64,000 bases of DNA. Source: Botrimarina hoheduenensis. GTDB taxonomy: Bacteria > Planctomycetota > Planctomycetia > Pirellulales > Lacipirellulaceae. The DNA is taken from assembly GCF_007859815.1 (NCBI RefSeq), contig NZ_SJPH01000002.1, positions 560,001-624,000 on the forward strand, in the 5' to 3' direction. Shown piece after piece: positions 26,466 through 35,535 of the stretch (position 1 is its first letter; each line of letters starts with the position of its first letter). Position numbers and translations under genes: made by a program. The notes below the pieces were generated by a model. The model was not told the DNA's origin and did not search any database. It saw only the letters and a list, made by a program, of their open reading frames with translations.

Positions 26466-27893
26466 CTACGGACGAAATCCCCATTTTTCCGTCGAGACGG
26501 GCGTGCCATCGACCGCATGATGCGTGAAGCGAAGCAAGGGATCGTTGTTAGGCCGATCAACGCTTACCGATAAGAAGCCTCCGGCAATCCGCAGGAAGCG
26601 GTGTTTGTCGGGATCTCGTTGGTCCGCGCTGAACCCTCCAGCATGACTGTCGCTTGCAGGCCCACAAGCATACTCTCTCAGGCCGGTGGCCGGATCAATG
26701 CTCGTATACTGCCAGTGGCGATCTCCACAGACTATGAACAAATTCTTGCGAGCGGCGAGGAGAGTGCGGAGGTGTTTTCCTTCGTGAGAGAAGCCGGCGT
26801 TAGCGTGGTTGTCGTTCTTATCAAGGCGATCGGGACCAATGATAGGGGTCGCGCTGAGTACGATCTTGAAAGTTGCGTTCGATGCAGCTGTTGTCTTTTC
26901 AAGCCAAGTGAGTTGTTCGGCACCCAGAATCGTTTTCTGTGGCCCATCCGGCATCGTGTTGGGGGAGCGGAACTCACGTCCTTCAAGCAGCCAGACTTCC
27001 AGATCGGCACCCCATCTAACGGTCCGATAAGGCGGCGTTGCGGCAGGGACCTGCTCGCGGTAGACCGCTAAGCCCTCATCCCAGGTTAGGTCTTGGTAGG
27101 TCTGACCTGGCCAGCAGTCGTCCTTCAGCAGATCGTGATCATCTTTCATGAAGTAGCTAGTGACCTGTTCATGAAAGCTGCGTTGCAAGGGCAGCGCGTA
27201 CATTCGATTCCACTTGAAGCGCGCCGTAGCTACATTGTGAGCAAAGGGGCTCGGACGGTCGTAGTAGAGAATATCACCTGCGTGAACAAAGAAGTCGGGC
27301 TTGCCACCGTTACGGCCTGCGGAAAGCATAGACTCGTAGATTAGATGCCCACGTAGCGGATCGTCGCGGCGCGGATAGTCCTGGCAGGTCGATACAACCA
27401 TAGTGGCCCCAGCGGGCACGTCCGTCGGCGGCGGGGTTCGGAACATGCCCTCGATCTGGCAGGATTCCTGGGGTGAAGCAGCTCCGGCGACGGGTATTGG
27501 GCGGCTCAATACCCGTAAGCCGTACGATGATCCCGCTCGGAGGCTCGTTAACCTGTGCTGGATTGTGTAGTCGTGCTCGCGATCGGTGGCTAGCCAAGCG
27601 GTTTCTTGCAGGTTGGCTTCTTCCTGCTCGTGCCACCAAACGATCCGCACTTCGCCGGGTAGTCCCTCAGCCCGATCGTTTGTGGTACGTGTCCAGACGA
27701 TTGCCGTATCTTCTCTGGCTTCGCCGATCTTGAATCCGTTGGCTAGCACTACCGAGGAGGCGGCCGATCGATGTTCATCAGCCGCGTAGGCGTTGGCGAC
27801 AAGGGTCCAGGCACCTATGGAGGCAATGACTAATACCGCACCAGCCCGTGTCGTAAGCCGCAGAGACGTAGGCAAAGAGGGTGCGTTGAACAT
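26466..27893 (-). CDS. PhoD-like metallophosphatase, exported
   Basis: 475 residues from the ATG at 27893 (MFNAPSLPTSLRLTTRAGAV), giving a signal peptide that ends near VANAYA. An in-frame ATG at 28052 would overlap cimA. An N-terminal fibronectin-like domain precedes the catalytic domain (VVLANGFKIGEAREDTAIVW, then RIVWW). Metal-site motifs are visible: FVHAGDILYYD, MKDDHDLLKDD, and late FIVCGDRHWQYTS. This is the PhoD/alkaline phosphatase D-like metallophosphoesterase pattern, acting on phosphate esters outside the cytoplasm; the substrate is unknown. Codon use and Arg/Lys content look ordinary. It follows cimA by 46 bases. Confidence 0.87.
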   Translation of the reverse strand: MFNAPSLPTSLRLTTRAGAVLVIASIGAWTLVANAYAADEHRSAASSVVLANGFKIGEAREDTAIVWTRTTNDRAEGLPGEVRIVWWHEQEEANLQETAWLATDREHDYTIQHRLTSLRAGSSYGLRVLSRPIPVAGAASPQESCQIEGMFRTPPPTDVPAGATMVVSTCQDYPRRDDPLRGHLIYESMLSAGRNGGKPDFFVHAGDILYYDRPSPFAHNVATARFKWNRMYALPLQRSFHEQVTSYFMKDDHDLLKDDCWPGQTYQDLTWDEGLAVYREQVPAATPPYRTVRWGADLEVWLLEGREFRSPNTMPDGPQKTILGAEQLTWLEKTTAASNATFKIVLSATPIIGPDRLDKNDNHANAGFSHEGKHLRTLLAARKNLFIVCGDRHWQYTSIDPATGLREYACGPASDSHAGGFSADQRDPDKHRFLRIAGGFLSVSVDRPNNDPLLRFTHHAVDGTPVSTEKWGFRP

Positions 27894-27939
27894 TTCACGG
27901 AAGATGATGAAAAGTTGGCGTGAGAGCCGATCGCGCAGA

Positions 27940-29523
27940 TTAACTGCCGGCAGCGTCTTTACACAGCTTGTATTCGATCGAATCGACAAGCGCTTCCCAG
28001 CTGGCTTGGATAACGTTCTCGTGGACGCCGACCGTGCCCCAGGTTTCGCCATCGGCGTCGCGCGACTCGATCACCACGCGGACGCTCGCCGCGGTGGCCG
28101 CCTCGCTGTTGATGACACGCACCTTGTAGTCCACGAGCGACATCTCGCGCAGCTGGGGGAAGCGTCCGCTGAGCGCCTTACGCAGCGCGCCGTCGAGCGC
28201 GTTCACGGGGCCGTCTCCTTCGGCCACGCGGTGCTCGACCTGATCCTGGCCGTCGGCACCGTGGATGAGCAGCTTGACGGTCGCCTCGGTCAGCGCGGCA
28301 CCGCCCCGGCTTTCGGTTGCGACGTGGTACTTAACGAGCTCGAAGTGGGGCGTGAACTGATCCGCGAGGCGCTTCACCAGCAGCGCGAAAGAAGCTTCGG
28401 CCGCCTCGTACTGATAGCCCTCATTCTCGCGGCGGACGACCTCTTCCAGCACCGCGTTCATCAGCGCGGGATCTTCCGCCAAGCCCAGCTTCGTGGTGGT
28501 GGCAATGATGTTCGAGCGGCCCGAAAGCTCGCTCACCAGCACGCGGCGACGGTTGCCGACCGACTCGGGCGGGATGTGCTCGTAGCTCTCGGCAACACGG
28601 TTGACGGCGTGGACGTGCATGCCCCCCTTGTGGGCGAAGGCGCTCGGTCCGACGAACGGCTGGTTGTTGCGGCGGAGCAGGTTGCCCACTTCGTAGACAA
28701 AGCCGCTTAGCTCCGTGAGCCGTTCGATCTGCTTGGGGTCGAGCACCTCGTAGCCGCTCTTTTTGAGCATGAGATTGGCCGCGACCGAGATCAGGTCGGC
28801 GTTGCCACACCGCTCGCCGAGGCCGTTGATAGTCCCCTGCACCTGGACGGCACCGGCGTCGATGCTCGCCAGCGAATTGGCGTTCGCCAGCTCGGCGTCG
28901 TTGTGCGTGTGGATACCCAGCGGAATCGAAACCGCCGCGGCGGCTTCCTTGGTGATCCGGGCGACCTCTTCGGGCAGCGAACCGCCGTTGGTGTCGCACA
29001 TCGCGATCAGCATCGCGCCGGCGTCGGCGGCTGCTTTGATGGTTTGGGCGGCATACTCGGGGTTGCGCTTCCAGCCATCGAAGAAGTGCTCGGCGTCGTA
29101 GATTACTTGCCGATCGAGCCCGATGAAGTGCGCGATCGTTTCGGCGATCATATCAAGGTTCTCTTGCTCGCTGACGCGGAGGACCTCGGCGACATGGAAG
29201 TCGCTCGTTTTGCCGACGATCGTGATCACGGGGGCTTGGCTGTCAGCCAGCGCCTTCATGCCGGGATCGTCGGCGGCTTTCACTCCCCGACGACGAGTCA
29301 TGCCGAAGGCGCACAGCCGGCTCCGTTTGAGCGGTTCTTTCGCCAGCCGCTGAAAGAACTCGGTGTCTTTGGGGTTCGAGAGCGGGTAGCCCCCTTCGAT
29401 GAAGTCGAAGCCCATCTCGTCTAGTCGCCGGGCGATGAGGACCTTGTCCTCAAGCGAGAAATTCACGCCCTCGCCCTGGGCGCCGTCGCGGAGCGTGGTG
29501 TCGTAGAGCTGGATCTTCGTCAT
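27940..29523 (-). CDS. cimA: (R)-citramalate synthase
   Basis: 527 residues from the ATG at 29523. The DRE-TIM metallolyase motif is LYDTTLRDGAQGEGVNFS, and other family motifs are GIHTHNDAELANANSLASID, GTINGLGERCGNADL and KGGMHVHAVNR. The C-terminal LeuA-type regulatory domain (about 390-520) is present. The pattern TTLRDGAQGEGV and the length fit the CimA family (acetyl-CoA plus pyruvate giving citramalate, the threonine-independent route to isoleucine) better than LeuA. Feedback control by an amino acid through the C-terminal domain is expected from the family. A GC-only palindrome lies 23 bases upstream of the start. Confidence 0.9.
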   Translation of the reverse strand: MTKIQLYDTTLRDGAQGEGVNFSLEDKVLIARRLDEMGFDFIEGGYPLSNPKDTEFFQRLAKEPLKRSRLCAFGMTRRRGVKAADDPGMKALADSQAPVITIVGKTSDFHVAEVLRVSEQENLDMIAETIAHFIGLDRQVIYDAEHFFDGWKRNPEYAAQTIKAAADAGAMLIAMCDTNGGSLPEEVARITKEAAAAVSIPLGIHTHNDAELANANSLASIDAGAVQVQGTINGLGERCGNADLISVAANLMLKKSGYEVLDPKQIERLTELSGFVYEVGNLLRRNNQPFVGPSAFAHKGGMHVHAVNRVAESYEHIPPESVGNRRRVLVSELSGRSNIIATTTKLGLAEDPALMNAVLEEVVRRENEGYQYEAAEASFALLVKRLADQFTPHFELVKYHVATESRGGAALTEATVKLLIHGADGQDQVEHRVAEGDGPVNALDGALRKALSGRFPQLREMSLVDYKVRVINSEAATAASVRVVIESRDADGETWGTVGVHENVIQASWEALVDSIEYKLCKDAAGS

Positions 29524-29903
29524 GGCGGTTACGTGACGCACGGGAGCCCCCCGCGGGGGGCCTGAGTCAGCCTGACCGCTCGCTGCGGATCGAGGTTCGG
29601 TCGGAGGGGCGAAGAGCGGGGCCGGCGAGGAGGTGCTAACCACGGTCTTCGCCAAAACGGGCGAATCAGCCATTCTAGCAGCCCGGCCCTGAGGAGGCGA
29701 ACCGCCACACAGCGGCCGTCGGAGGCGGCAAGGGGGGCGACGCCTAACAGCCCGTAGATTTACTCGTCGGGCTGCGATCCGCAGGAAGCGAATCCAAAAC
29801 CACGGCCCGAAAAGCCGGGGTTTTGCGAGCCGTGAAGAGCTTGCTCTGAGCTTGGCGAGATTGAAAAACGCCACGACGGCTTATATCAACAGGCGGCTAA
29901 AGC
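29524..29903. other. Intergenic region with GC-only palindrome
   Basis: A 380-base gap between the ftsK stop and the cimA start, both on the minus strand. The cimA frame stays open upstream into this gap, but the encoded Arg/Pro-rich segment is not part of the family. It contains a perfect 16-base palindrome GCCCCCCGCGGGGGGC at 29546-29561. No convincing terminator for ftsK was found. Confidence 0.45.
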
Positions 29904-32900
29904 TCAGGCGGCCTCCTCGTCTTCTTCAGGATCTTCCTCCTGGTCCTCCTCGGACTCGGCGTCTTCATCTTCATATACATACTCCCACTCCTCGTCGCCT
30001 TCCTCACCCTCTTCGGACTCATCCTCTTCTTCATATTCCCATTCTTCCTCGTCCTCTTCCTCGGCGGTCTCGTCGTCTTCTGATTCGGCGTCGTCCTCCT
30101 CGGCGTCGTCCTCTTCGTCTTCTTCTTCAGCATCCTCCTCGGGGTCTTCCTCGGCGTCGTCCTGCTCGTCCTCCTCGTCGAAAGCTTCCGCTTCGTCTTC
30201 TGTGGCGGAGTCCTGTTCTTCTTCCCAGGGAGCCGTGGGCTTAGCGGCCGCGGGGGAGACCGTCACCGGCACCGCGGGCGACGCCGTCGCGGTGCCCCCC
30301 TCAGCGGTCATTGCCTCCCACTCCTCGACGGTGATGAGGATCTCACGCGCTTGCGAGCCGTTGTACTCGCCGACAATGCCGTCTTCGGCCATGAAGTCGA
30401 TCAGCCGCGCTGCACGGCCGTAGCCGATGCCCAAGCAGCGCTGCAGCAGCGAAACGCTCCCGCGCCGCTCGCGTACGACGACATCGACCGCGGCTTGGTA
30501 CAGCTCGTCACGATTCTTGAGCGGTCCGGGACCCGTGGCGGCCTCTTCCTCTTCTTTGGTTTTCAGCTGCATCAGCTCGACGGCAAACTGCTGATCGTCG
30601 GTGCCGACGTAGTCCACAACGCGGCTGATTTCGTCGTCAGAGAGATAGGTTCCCTGTCCGCGAAGCAGCATGCTCGTGCCGGGCGAGAGGAACAGCATGT
30701 CGCCGTTGCCCAGCAACTTGTCGGCACCCATCTCGTCGAGCACCACCCGGCTGTCGGTGCGGCTGGCCACCTGGAAGGCGATCCGCGCCGGCAGGTTCGA
30801 CTTGATCAGGCCCGTGATGACGTCGACGGTGGGCTTCTGCGTGGCGAGGATCAGGTGGATACCGACCGCCCGACTCTTCTGCGCTAGGCGAATGATGTGC
30901 TGTTCCACATCTTTTCCGGCGGTCATCATCAGGTCGGCCATCTCGTCGGCGACGATCACGATGAATGGCAGCTGCTTGGGGATCAGGCTGAACGAGGCGT
31001 CGTCCATCGGTTCGCCGTCGGACGATTGCAGACGATCACGCAACTCGGCCTCAGAGAGCTGGTTGTACACGCTCACGTGGCGCACACCGGCGCGGGCGAG
31101 CAGCGTGTAGCGTTCCTCCATTTTGTCCACGGCCCAGGCAAGAATCGCCTCGGCCTTCTTCATGTCGGTCACCACCGGGTGCATCAGGTGCGGCAGCTTC
31201 CGGTAGCCCGACAGCTCGACCATCTTGGGGTCGATCATCAGCATGCGGACCTCATCGGGCCCACGGCTCATGAGGATCGAAACGATGATCGAGTTGAGGC
31301 ACACGCTCTTGCCCGTGCCCGTGCGGCCCGCGATGAGCAGGTGGGGCAGGGCGGCCAGGTCGACCACCATCGGATTGCCGGCGACGTCTTTGCCCAAGTA
31401 GATAGGGATCTTCATCCGGCGGGCCTGCCCGTCGGTTTCTTCGATCACCTCGCGCAGTCGGACCACCTGTCGCGTGTCGTTGGGGGCCTCGATGCCGACC
31501 GTGTTCTTGCCGGGGATCGGTGCCACGATCCGTACGCTCGGCGCGCGCAGCGCGATGGCCAGATCGTCCGCCAGGCCGGTGATCTTCGAGAGCCGCAGCC
31601 CGGGCTCGAGCTCCACCTCGTACTGCGCGATCACGGGGCCCGTCTCGACCTCGACGACCTTCACGTTGAAGCCGAAGTTGGCGAACGTTTGCTCGAGGAT
31701 CTTTGCCTTCCGACGAACCTCTTTCTCGTGCTGGTCGTAAGAGATTTCCTCGGCGGCCAGCAGTAGATCGATCGGCGGCAGCTCGTAGTCGCTGTCGAAG
31801 TCGGCGTCATGATCGGCCGCTTCGAGCGACTCGATGATCTGCTCACGCTCGCTCTTGGCTTTCGGTTTACGAACACCGATGCCATCTTCGGCCTCCGACT
31901 GCGGGGCGTCGGTGGGAGGCGGGTTATTTGTCGTTGGCGTGTCGGGCGTCTTCACACGCAGCGCGGTCGCCAACCGTTTGCCAATGCCGCCCACCGCCGC
32001 CGCAGCGCCGGCTATTGCACCGGTCGGAGCCGCCTCGTCGGCTTCAACGAGCTCTTCCTCCTCCTCGTCTTCGTACTCCCACTCCTCGTCATCCGAGGCT
32101 TCGTCCTCTTCGTCGGCGTCTTCGTACTCCCATTGATCGGCGTCATCCTCTGCCTCGTCGTTCTCTTCTGCGTCCTCTTTTTCGCTGTCGAGTACCGCAC
32201 CTTCTTTCGTTTTGCCATCGGCGAGGCCGGTCGCTTCGACAAGGTCCAGATCGGTCCGGCGATGGACCCGCGCGAGCCGTGTCACCGCCGCTTGGCCGAC
32301 CCGGCCGGCGGCAACCACCGTGGTGGCTGACACCGCCGCCGTCTTGGCCGCCGCGCGGAACAGGAAGTAGTCGGTCGAGAGCAAGAGCCCTGCCAGCACG
32401 GCTGCCACCCCCACCAGCACGGCTCCGGCCGAGGCGAAGTTGGCCTCCAGCCAGGTGCGCCCGAGGGCACCGATCTCTCCCCCGGCACCCACCAGGGGGC
32501 CGGGGGTCCAGCTCGGCAGCAGCAGCGTCGCCAGGGTCGAGAACCCCACCAGCGACAGCCCCCACCCGGCCACGCGCAGGATCGGCTGATCGATCTCTCG
32601 ACGCTTCAGCAGCAGCCACGTAAGGCCGCCGGCCGAGGCGAGGGCGTAGTAAGCCCCCACACCGAGGGTTTGCAGCAGCGTATGGGCCGTCTGGGCCCCG
32701 ACGGCCCCGCAAGCGTTACGTACCCCTTCTACAGGGGGCCAGGCGAGCCGACTTGGCGGGTCGAAGCGGTCATAGCTGGCCAGCGAGACGCCGGCCAGCA
32801 GCGTGACGACACCCAGCAGGAGGGCGGCGACATCGATCTTGGGGCTTCGATCGGGCAAGGGGGCGGGCCGAGGCGGGCTGGAGGCCGGGGACGCAACAAA

Positions 32901-33005
32901 CGGCCGGAGAAGGCATGTCAATTCGACGCGCACACCGACCGCCATCGCGCAGCATCGGCTGCTGAGCGGTCGCACCGAGAGTCCCGCCGCCGGCGCCGCT
33001 AGCAC
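29904..33005 (-). CDS. ftsK: FtsK/SpoIIIE DNA translocase with acidic C-terminal tail
   Basis: 1033 residues from the first ATG; an alternative ATG is at 32945 and a TTG may also serve, so the start is uncertain. Several N-terminal membrane helices (AALLLGVVTLLAGVSLASY, AYYALASAGGLTWLLL, VLVGVAAVLAGLLLS) anchor it at the septum. An acidic linker covers about 273-325. The motor has Walker A GRTGTGKS (about 560-567), Walker B MLMIDPKMVELSGY, and the gamma winged helix (RRGSVSLLQRCLGIGYGRAA) that normally ends the protein and reads KOPS. Here a further 106 residues (928-1033) follow without a single Lys or Arg, mostly Asp and Glu. The motif WEYE/WEYV appears twice in the linker and twice in the tail. 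Confidence 0.93.
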   Translation of the reverse strand: MLAAPAAGLSVRPLSSRCCAMAVGVRVELTCLLRPFVASPASSPPRPAPLPDRSPKIDVAALLLGVVTLLAGVSLASYDRFDPPSRLAWPPVEGVRNACGAVGAQTAHTLLQTLGVGAYYALASAGGLTWLLLKRREIDQPILRVAGWGLSLVGFSTLATLLLPSWTPGPLVGAGGEIGALGRTWLEANFASAGAVLVGVAAVLAGLLLSTDYFLFRAAAKTAAVSATTVVAAGRVGQAAVTRLARVHRRTDLDLVEATGLADGKTKEGAVLDSEKEDAEENDEAEDDADQWEYEDADEEDEASDDEEWEYEDEEEEELVEADEAAPTGAIAGAAAAVGGIGKRLATALRVKTPDTPTTNNPPPTDAPQSEAEDGIGVRKPKAKSEREQIIESLEAADHDADFDSDYELPPIDLLLAAEEISYDQHEKEVRRKAKILEQTFANFGFNVKVVEVETGPVIAQYEVELEPGLRLSKITGLADDLAIALRAPSVRIVAPIPGKNTVGIEAPNDTRQVVRLREVIEETDGQARRMKIPIYLGKDVAGNPMVVDLAALPHLLIAGRTGTGKSVCLNSIIVSILMSRGPDEVRMLMIDPKMVELSGYRKLPHLMHPVVTDMKKAEAILAWAVDKMEERYTLLARAGVRHVSVYNQLSEAELRDRLQSSDGEPMDDASFSLIPKQLPFIVIVADEMADLMMTAGKDVEQHIIRLAQKSRAVGIHLILATQKPTVDVITGLIKSNLPARIAFQVASRTDSRVVLDEMGADKLLGNGDMLFLSPGTSMLLRGQGTYLSDDEISRVVDYVGTDDQQFAVELMQLKTKEEEEAATGPGPLKNRDELYQAAVDVVVRERRGSVSLLQRCLGIGYGRAARLIDFMAEDGIVGEYNGSQAREILITVEEWEAMTAEGGTATASPAVPVTVSPAAAKPTAPWEEEQDSATEDEAEAFDEEDEQDDAEEDPEEDAEEEDEEDDAEEDDAESEDDETAEEEDEEEWEYEEEDESEEGEEGDEEWEYVYEDEDAESEEDQEEDPEEDEEAA

Positions 33006-33223
33006 CCCTGCGAAGCGGAACGCCCGGCCAATCGTTGCGACCCTTCAGCCGGTAGCACCCTTTCGGCCTAACCCCGGTGCGTACGACCTGTTAATACCCG
33101 GAACCCATCGGGGCGATACCGATCGCGAATTCAAACGATAATCGTTCGACGCAAATCGGCCCTCGATCACTGCCGTGGCCGTGTACTCTGCTGACGGCGG
33201 CTTTCTTGGAACCATTGCCGTCG

Positions 33224-34243
33224 ATGCCCACATTCATTCGGATCAGGGTGGCTGGGCTGATCGTCCTGTTGGCTGGGGCTTCCGGATGTGCCCTTCCCCT
33301 GCGAACCTCTCGTCGGACCGAAAACACGGCCCCGCCCACCAACAGCCAAGTTGATCGGGCTTCCGAACAGGCCCAAGCGCTTGGCCGCTCTGAGAACGCT
33401 CCGCAAGCGGCGACGAAACCTCCGCTGTTTGGACCCCCAACGCTTGCCGAGCACACCGCTCTCCGCTTCGATCAGGAGCCCCTTTCCGAAGAGGTCACTT
33501 TCGAAAGCGATGGCCCGCGCGCCGCTCAACCGGGGTTGCTGGTGAGGTTGGTCAACGACCAGCGGGAGTTCTATAAGGTCGACTCGCTTTTGGTGCTGGG
33601 GGGGGCCGTCGCGGTGGCGGGCTTTTCCGCCAATAGCCAGCTCGATCGCGATATCGATCGGCACTTTCAGGCCAGCGTGCGCGGCGCGACGGCAGACGAT
33701 TGGTTTGAGTCGCTCCATGCCGGCAAAGAACTGGGCAACGGCCTTTATACGTTACCGGTGTACGGCGGCTGCTGGGTGCTCGGCGAGTTGCTGCCCGAAT
33801 CCGAGACCGCTGGCGTTCTGGGCGACTGGGGCCAGCGGACGACCCGCAGCTTTCTTGTCGGCGCACCTATGACCGTCGCCTTGCAGGCGGTGCTCGGCGG
33901 CAGCCGACCCGGCGAGACGGTGAACGATTCGGGGTGGACCCCTTTTGACGACAACAACGGTGTGAGCGGTCACAGCTTCATGGGCTCGTTGCCGTTCCTA
34001 GCGGCCGCAAAGATGAGCGAGCGGCCCCGCACCAAGGCCCTGTTCTACGCCGGATCGGCGATCGCCCCGCTCTCGCGGATCAACGACGGGGCCCACTATC
34101 CTTCGCAGGTGATGCTTGGCTGGTTCATCGCCTATCTGGCCGCCGACGCGGTTGATGCAACCGAGACGGGCTTTGACCAGATGCGGCTGATCCCCTACGC
34201 GACTCCGACCGAGTCGGGAGTGGCGGTCGAGGTGGCTTACTAG
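33224..34243 (+). CDS. PAP2-superfamily lipoprotein with altered catalytic motifs
   Basis: 339 residues from the ATG at 33224, chosen so that MPTFIRIRVAGLIVLLAGAS leads straight to the lipobox AGASGC; an ATG at 33206 is also possible. A disordered Ser/Gln/Pro-rich stretch follows. The PAP2 domain (about 200-310) keeps GGSRPGE, the His-bearing NGVSGHSFMGSLPFLAA and SRINDGAHYPSQVMLGW. Compared with the family pattern KX6RP / PSGH / SRX5HX3D, the Lys of motif 1 is Gln, the Pro of motif 2 is Val, and the final Asp is Gln, so activity may be changed. Probable outer-membrane-linked lipid phosphatase relative. Confidence 0.78.
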   Translation: MPTFIRIRVAGLIVLLAGASGCALPLRTSRRTENTAPPTNSQVDRASEQAQALGRSENAPQAATKPPLFGPPTLAEHTALRFDQEPLSEEVTFESDGPRAAQPGLLVRLVNDQREFYKVDSLLVLGGAVAVAGFSANSQLDRDIDRHFQASVRGATADDWFESLHAGKELGNGLYTLPVYGGCWVLGELLPESETAGVLGDWGQRTTRSFLVGAPMTVALQAVLGGSRPGETVNDSGWTPFDDNNGVSGHSFMGSLPFLAAAKMSERPRTKALFYAGSAIAPLSRINDGAHYPSQVMLGWFIAYLAADAVDATETGFDQMRLIPYATPTESGVAVEVAY

Positions 34244-34255
34244 CACCGGCCGAGC

Positions 34256-35374
34256 TTACCGCGGACTTCGATTCGCAAGATGGCAGAGGCTCGTTGCCAT
34301 CAAACACAGCAGCGCCGTCAGCCCCACTGCCGACGGCTCGGGCACCGCTGTCCAGCGACGGGGGCCTCCGTCGTAGTTCTCAGACCACTCGGTGTAGCCC
34401 TGGAGCGGGTACGCGGCACCAAGACCGTCACGCCAGACGGTGTAGTCGGCCACGTCCACCCAGCCATCATCGTTGAAGTCGCCCGGTTTGCGGAGCGTGC
34501 TGAGGCCCAGTTCATCGAGCCACTCGCCCATGTAGCGGAGGTGGCTCAAGTGGCTGTCGCCACTGGTGCCCAGCGCCCCCCACAGCGAAAAGCCCTGCCG
34601 ACTGGTGGTCCGATAGAAGCGCAGATCGCCCAGCCCCGTTTGGCTGGTCGGAGCCGTGGCGAGGCCCAGGTGTGCGAGCAGCTCGTCCCCCGTTTCGGCG
34701 GTGCTCTCGTAGGTGTAGGTCGGCACTTGCGAGTGCGAGAAGACGAACCGCTTCTGCCCCGTGGCGGCGAGGTCGGCGAAGGCCTTGTAGCCCGCCATCT
34801 GCGAGTCGAGCGCCGTGCCATCCGACGCGGTCGTGGCGTACAGCGAATCGGCCGCCAGCAGGCTATCGATCTGATTGCGGTAGGTGGGGCTCGCCAGGAT
34901 CTGCCGCACGGCGCCGTAACCGGCGCTGAACGAAGAGACAGCAAGCTGCCCCCAACTCGTCCCCACGCCAAAGTCGGGCTGAGCCGCCAGGGTTGAGGCC
35001 GCGCTGTTGAGCAGCGTCTGGAACAGCGACGCCTGCGCGAACGGCGTGCTGTACGCGCTCGACAGCCCGTTGTAGTTGACGGTGACAATTGCCGCGTTGA
35101 GCTTGGCGTAAGCGGCGTTGTTCCAAACGGTTTGTGATTCGCCGTGGAAGTGAACGAGCAGATCGACCGTGCCATCGGCACGCGGGGTGACCCCCGTGGG
35201 GATGAACAATCGCCACGCCGACTGCTGCAGTGCGAGTTGCCGACCGGTCGCGGTCGGAAGCTGTGCGCCCGCGCTACCGAGCTGCGTCAGCAGCAGCCCG
35301 CTAACAAGCAGTGCGAAAGACGCCTTCCAGCGCAGGCGGCACGCACGAGGATTTGGAGAGCACAACGGCATCAT
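34256..35374 (-). CDS. Exported hydrolase-like protein with dockerin loop and PEP-CTERM tail
   Basis: 372 residues from the ATG at 35374 (an earlier ATG is at 35410). A signal peptide (WKASFALLVSGLLLTQLGSA) precedes a domain with an alpha/beta-hydrolase feel: VDLLVHFHGESQTVWNNAAY near the N-terminus and a nucleophile-elbow-like SSFSAGYGAVRQI. A late SGDSHLSHLRYMGEWLDEL may supply a His. Then come GDFNDDGWVDVADYTVWRDG, the same dockerin-like loop as in the two tandem surface proteins, and VPEPSAVGLTALLCLMA as the PEP-CTERM tail. The hydrolase assignment is inference; esterase or feruloyl-esterase-like activity would fit the GESQTVW/SAGYG layout. Convergent with the PAP2 gene, only 12 bases apart. 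Confidence 0.78.
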   Translation of the reverse strand: MMPLCSPNPRACRLRWKASFALLVSGLLLTQLGSAGAQLPTATGRQLALQQSAWRLFIPTGVTPRADGTVDLLVHFHGESQTVWNNAAYAKLNAAIVTVNYNGLSSAYSTPFAQASLFQTLLNSAASTLAAQPDFGVGTSWGQLAVSSFSAGYGAVRQILASPTYRNQIDSLLAADSLYATTASDGTALDSQMAGYKAFADLAATGQKRFVFSHSQVPTYTYESTAETGDELLAHLGLATAPTSQTGLGDLRFYRTTSRQGFSLWGALGTSGDSHLSHLRYMGEWLDELGLSTLRKPGDFNDDGWVDVADYTVWRDGLGAAYPLQGYTEWSENYDGGPRRWTAVPEPSAVGLTALLCLMATSLCHLANRSPR

Positions 35375-35535
35375 GCGATATCGGTTATGAGTTGGCGTGG
35401 CGAGCAACAACCGTCTCCCGCTTCCGCTTCAGGGAGCGGGGGCAATGTTCGTTGCGGAGCTGCTAGGGGAGGGTTAGCCGGCTCTCATTCTAACCGGCCC
35501 CGCCCCGCGTGTGCCAACGCGGAGCGGAGCTTTGC

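Noticed and set aside
31928..32623. A 231-codon plus-strand Arg/Pro-rich frame
   Set aside because: It is the antisense of the FtsK acidic linker and membrane region, an artefact of Glu/Asp codons read backwards.
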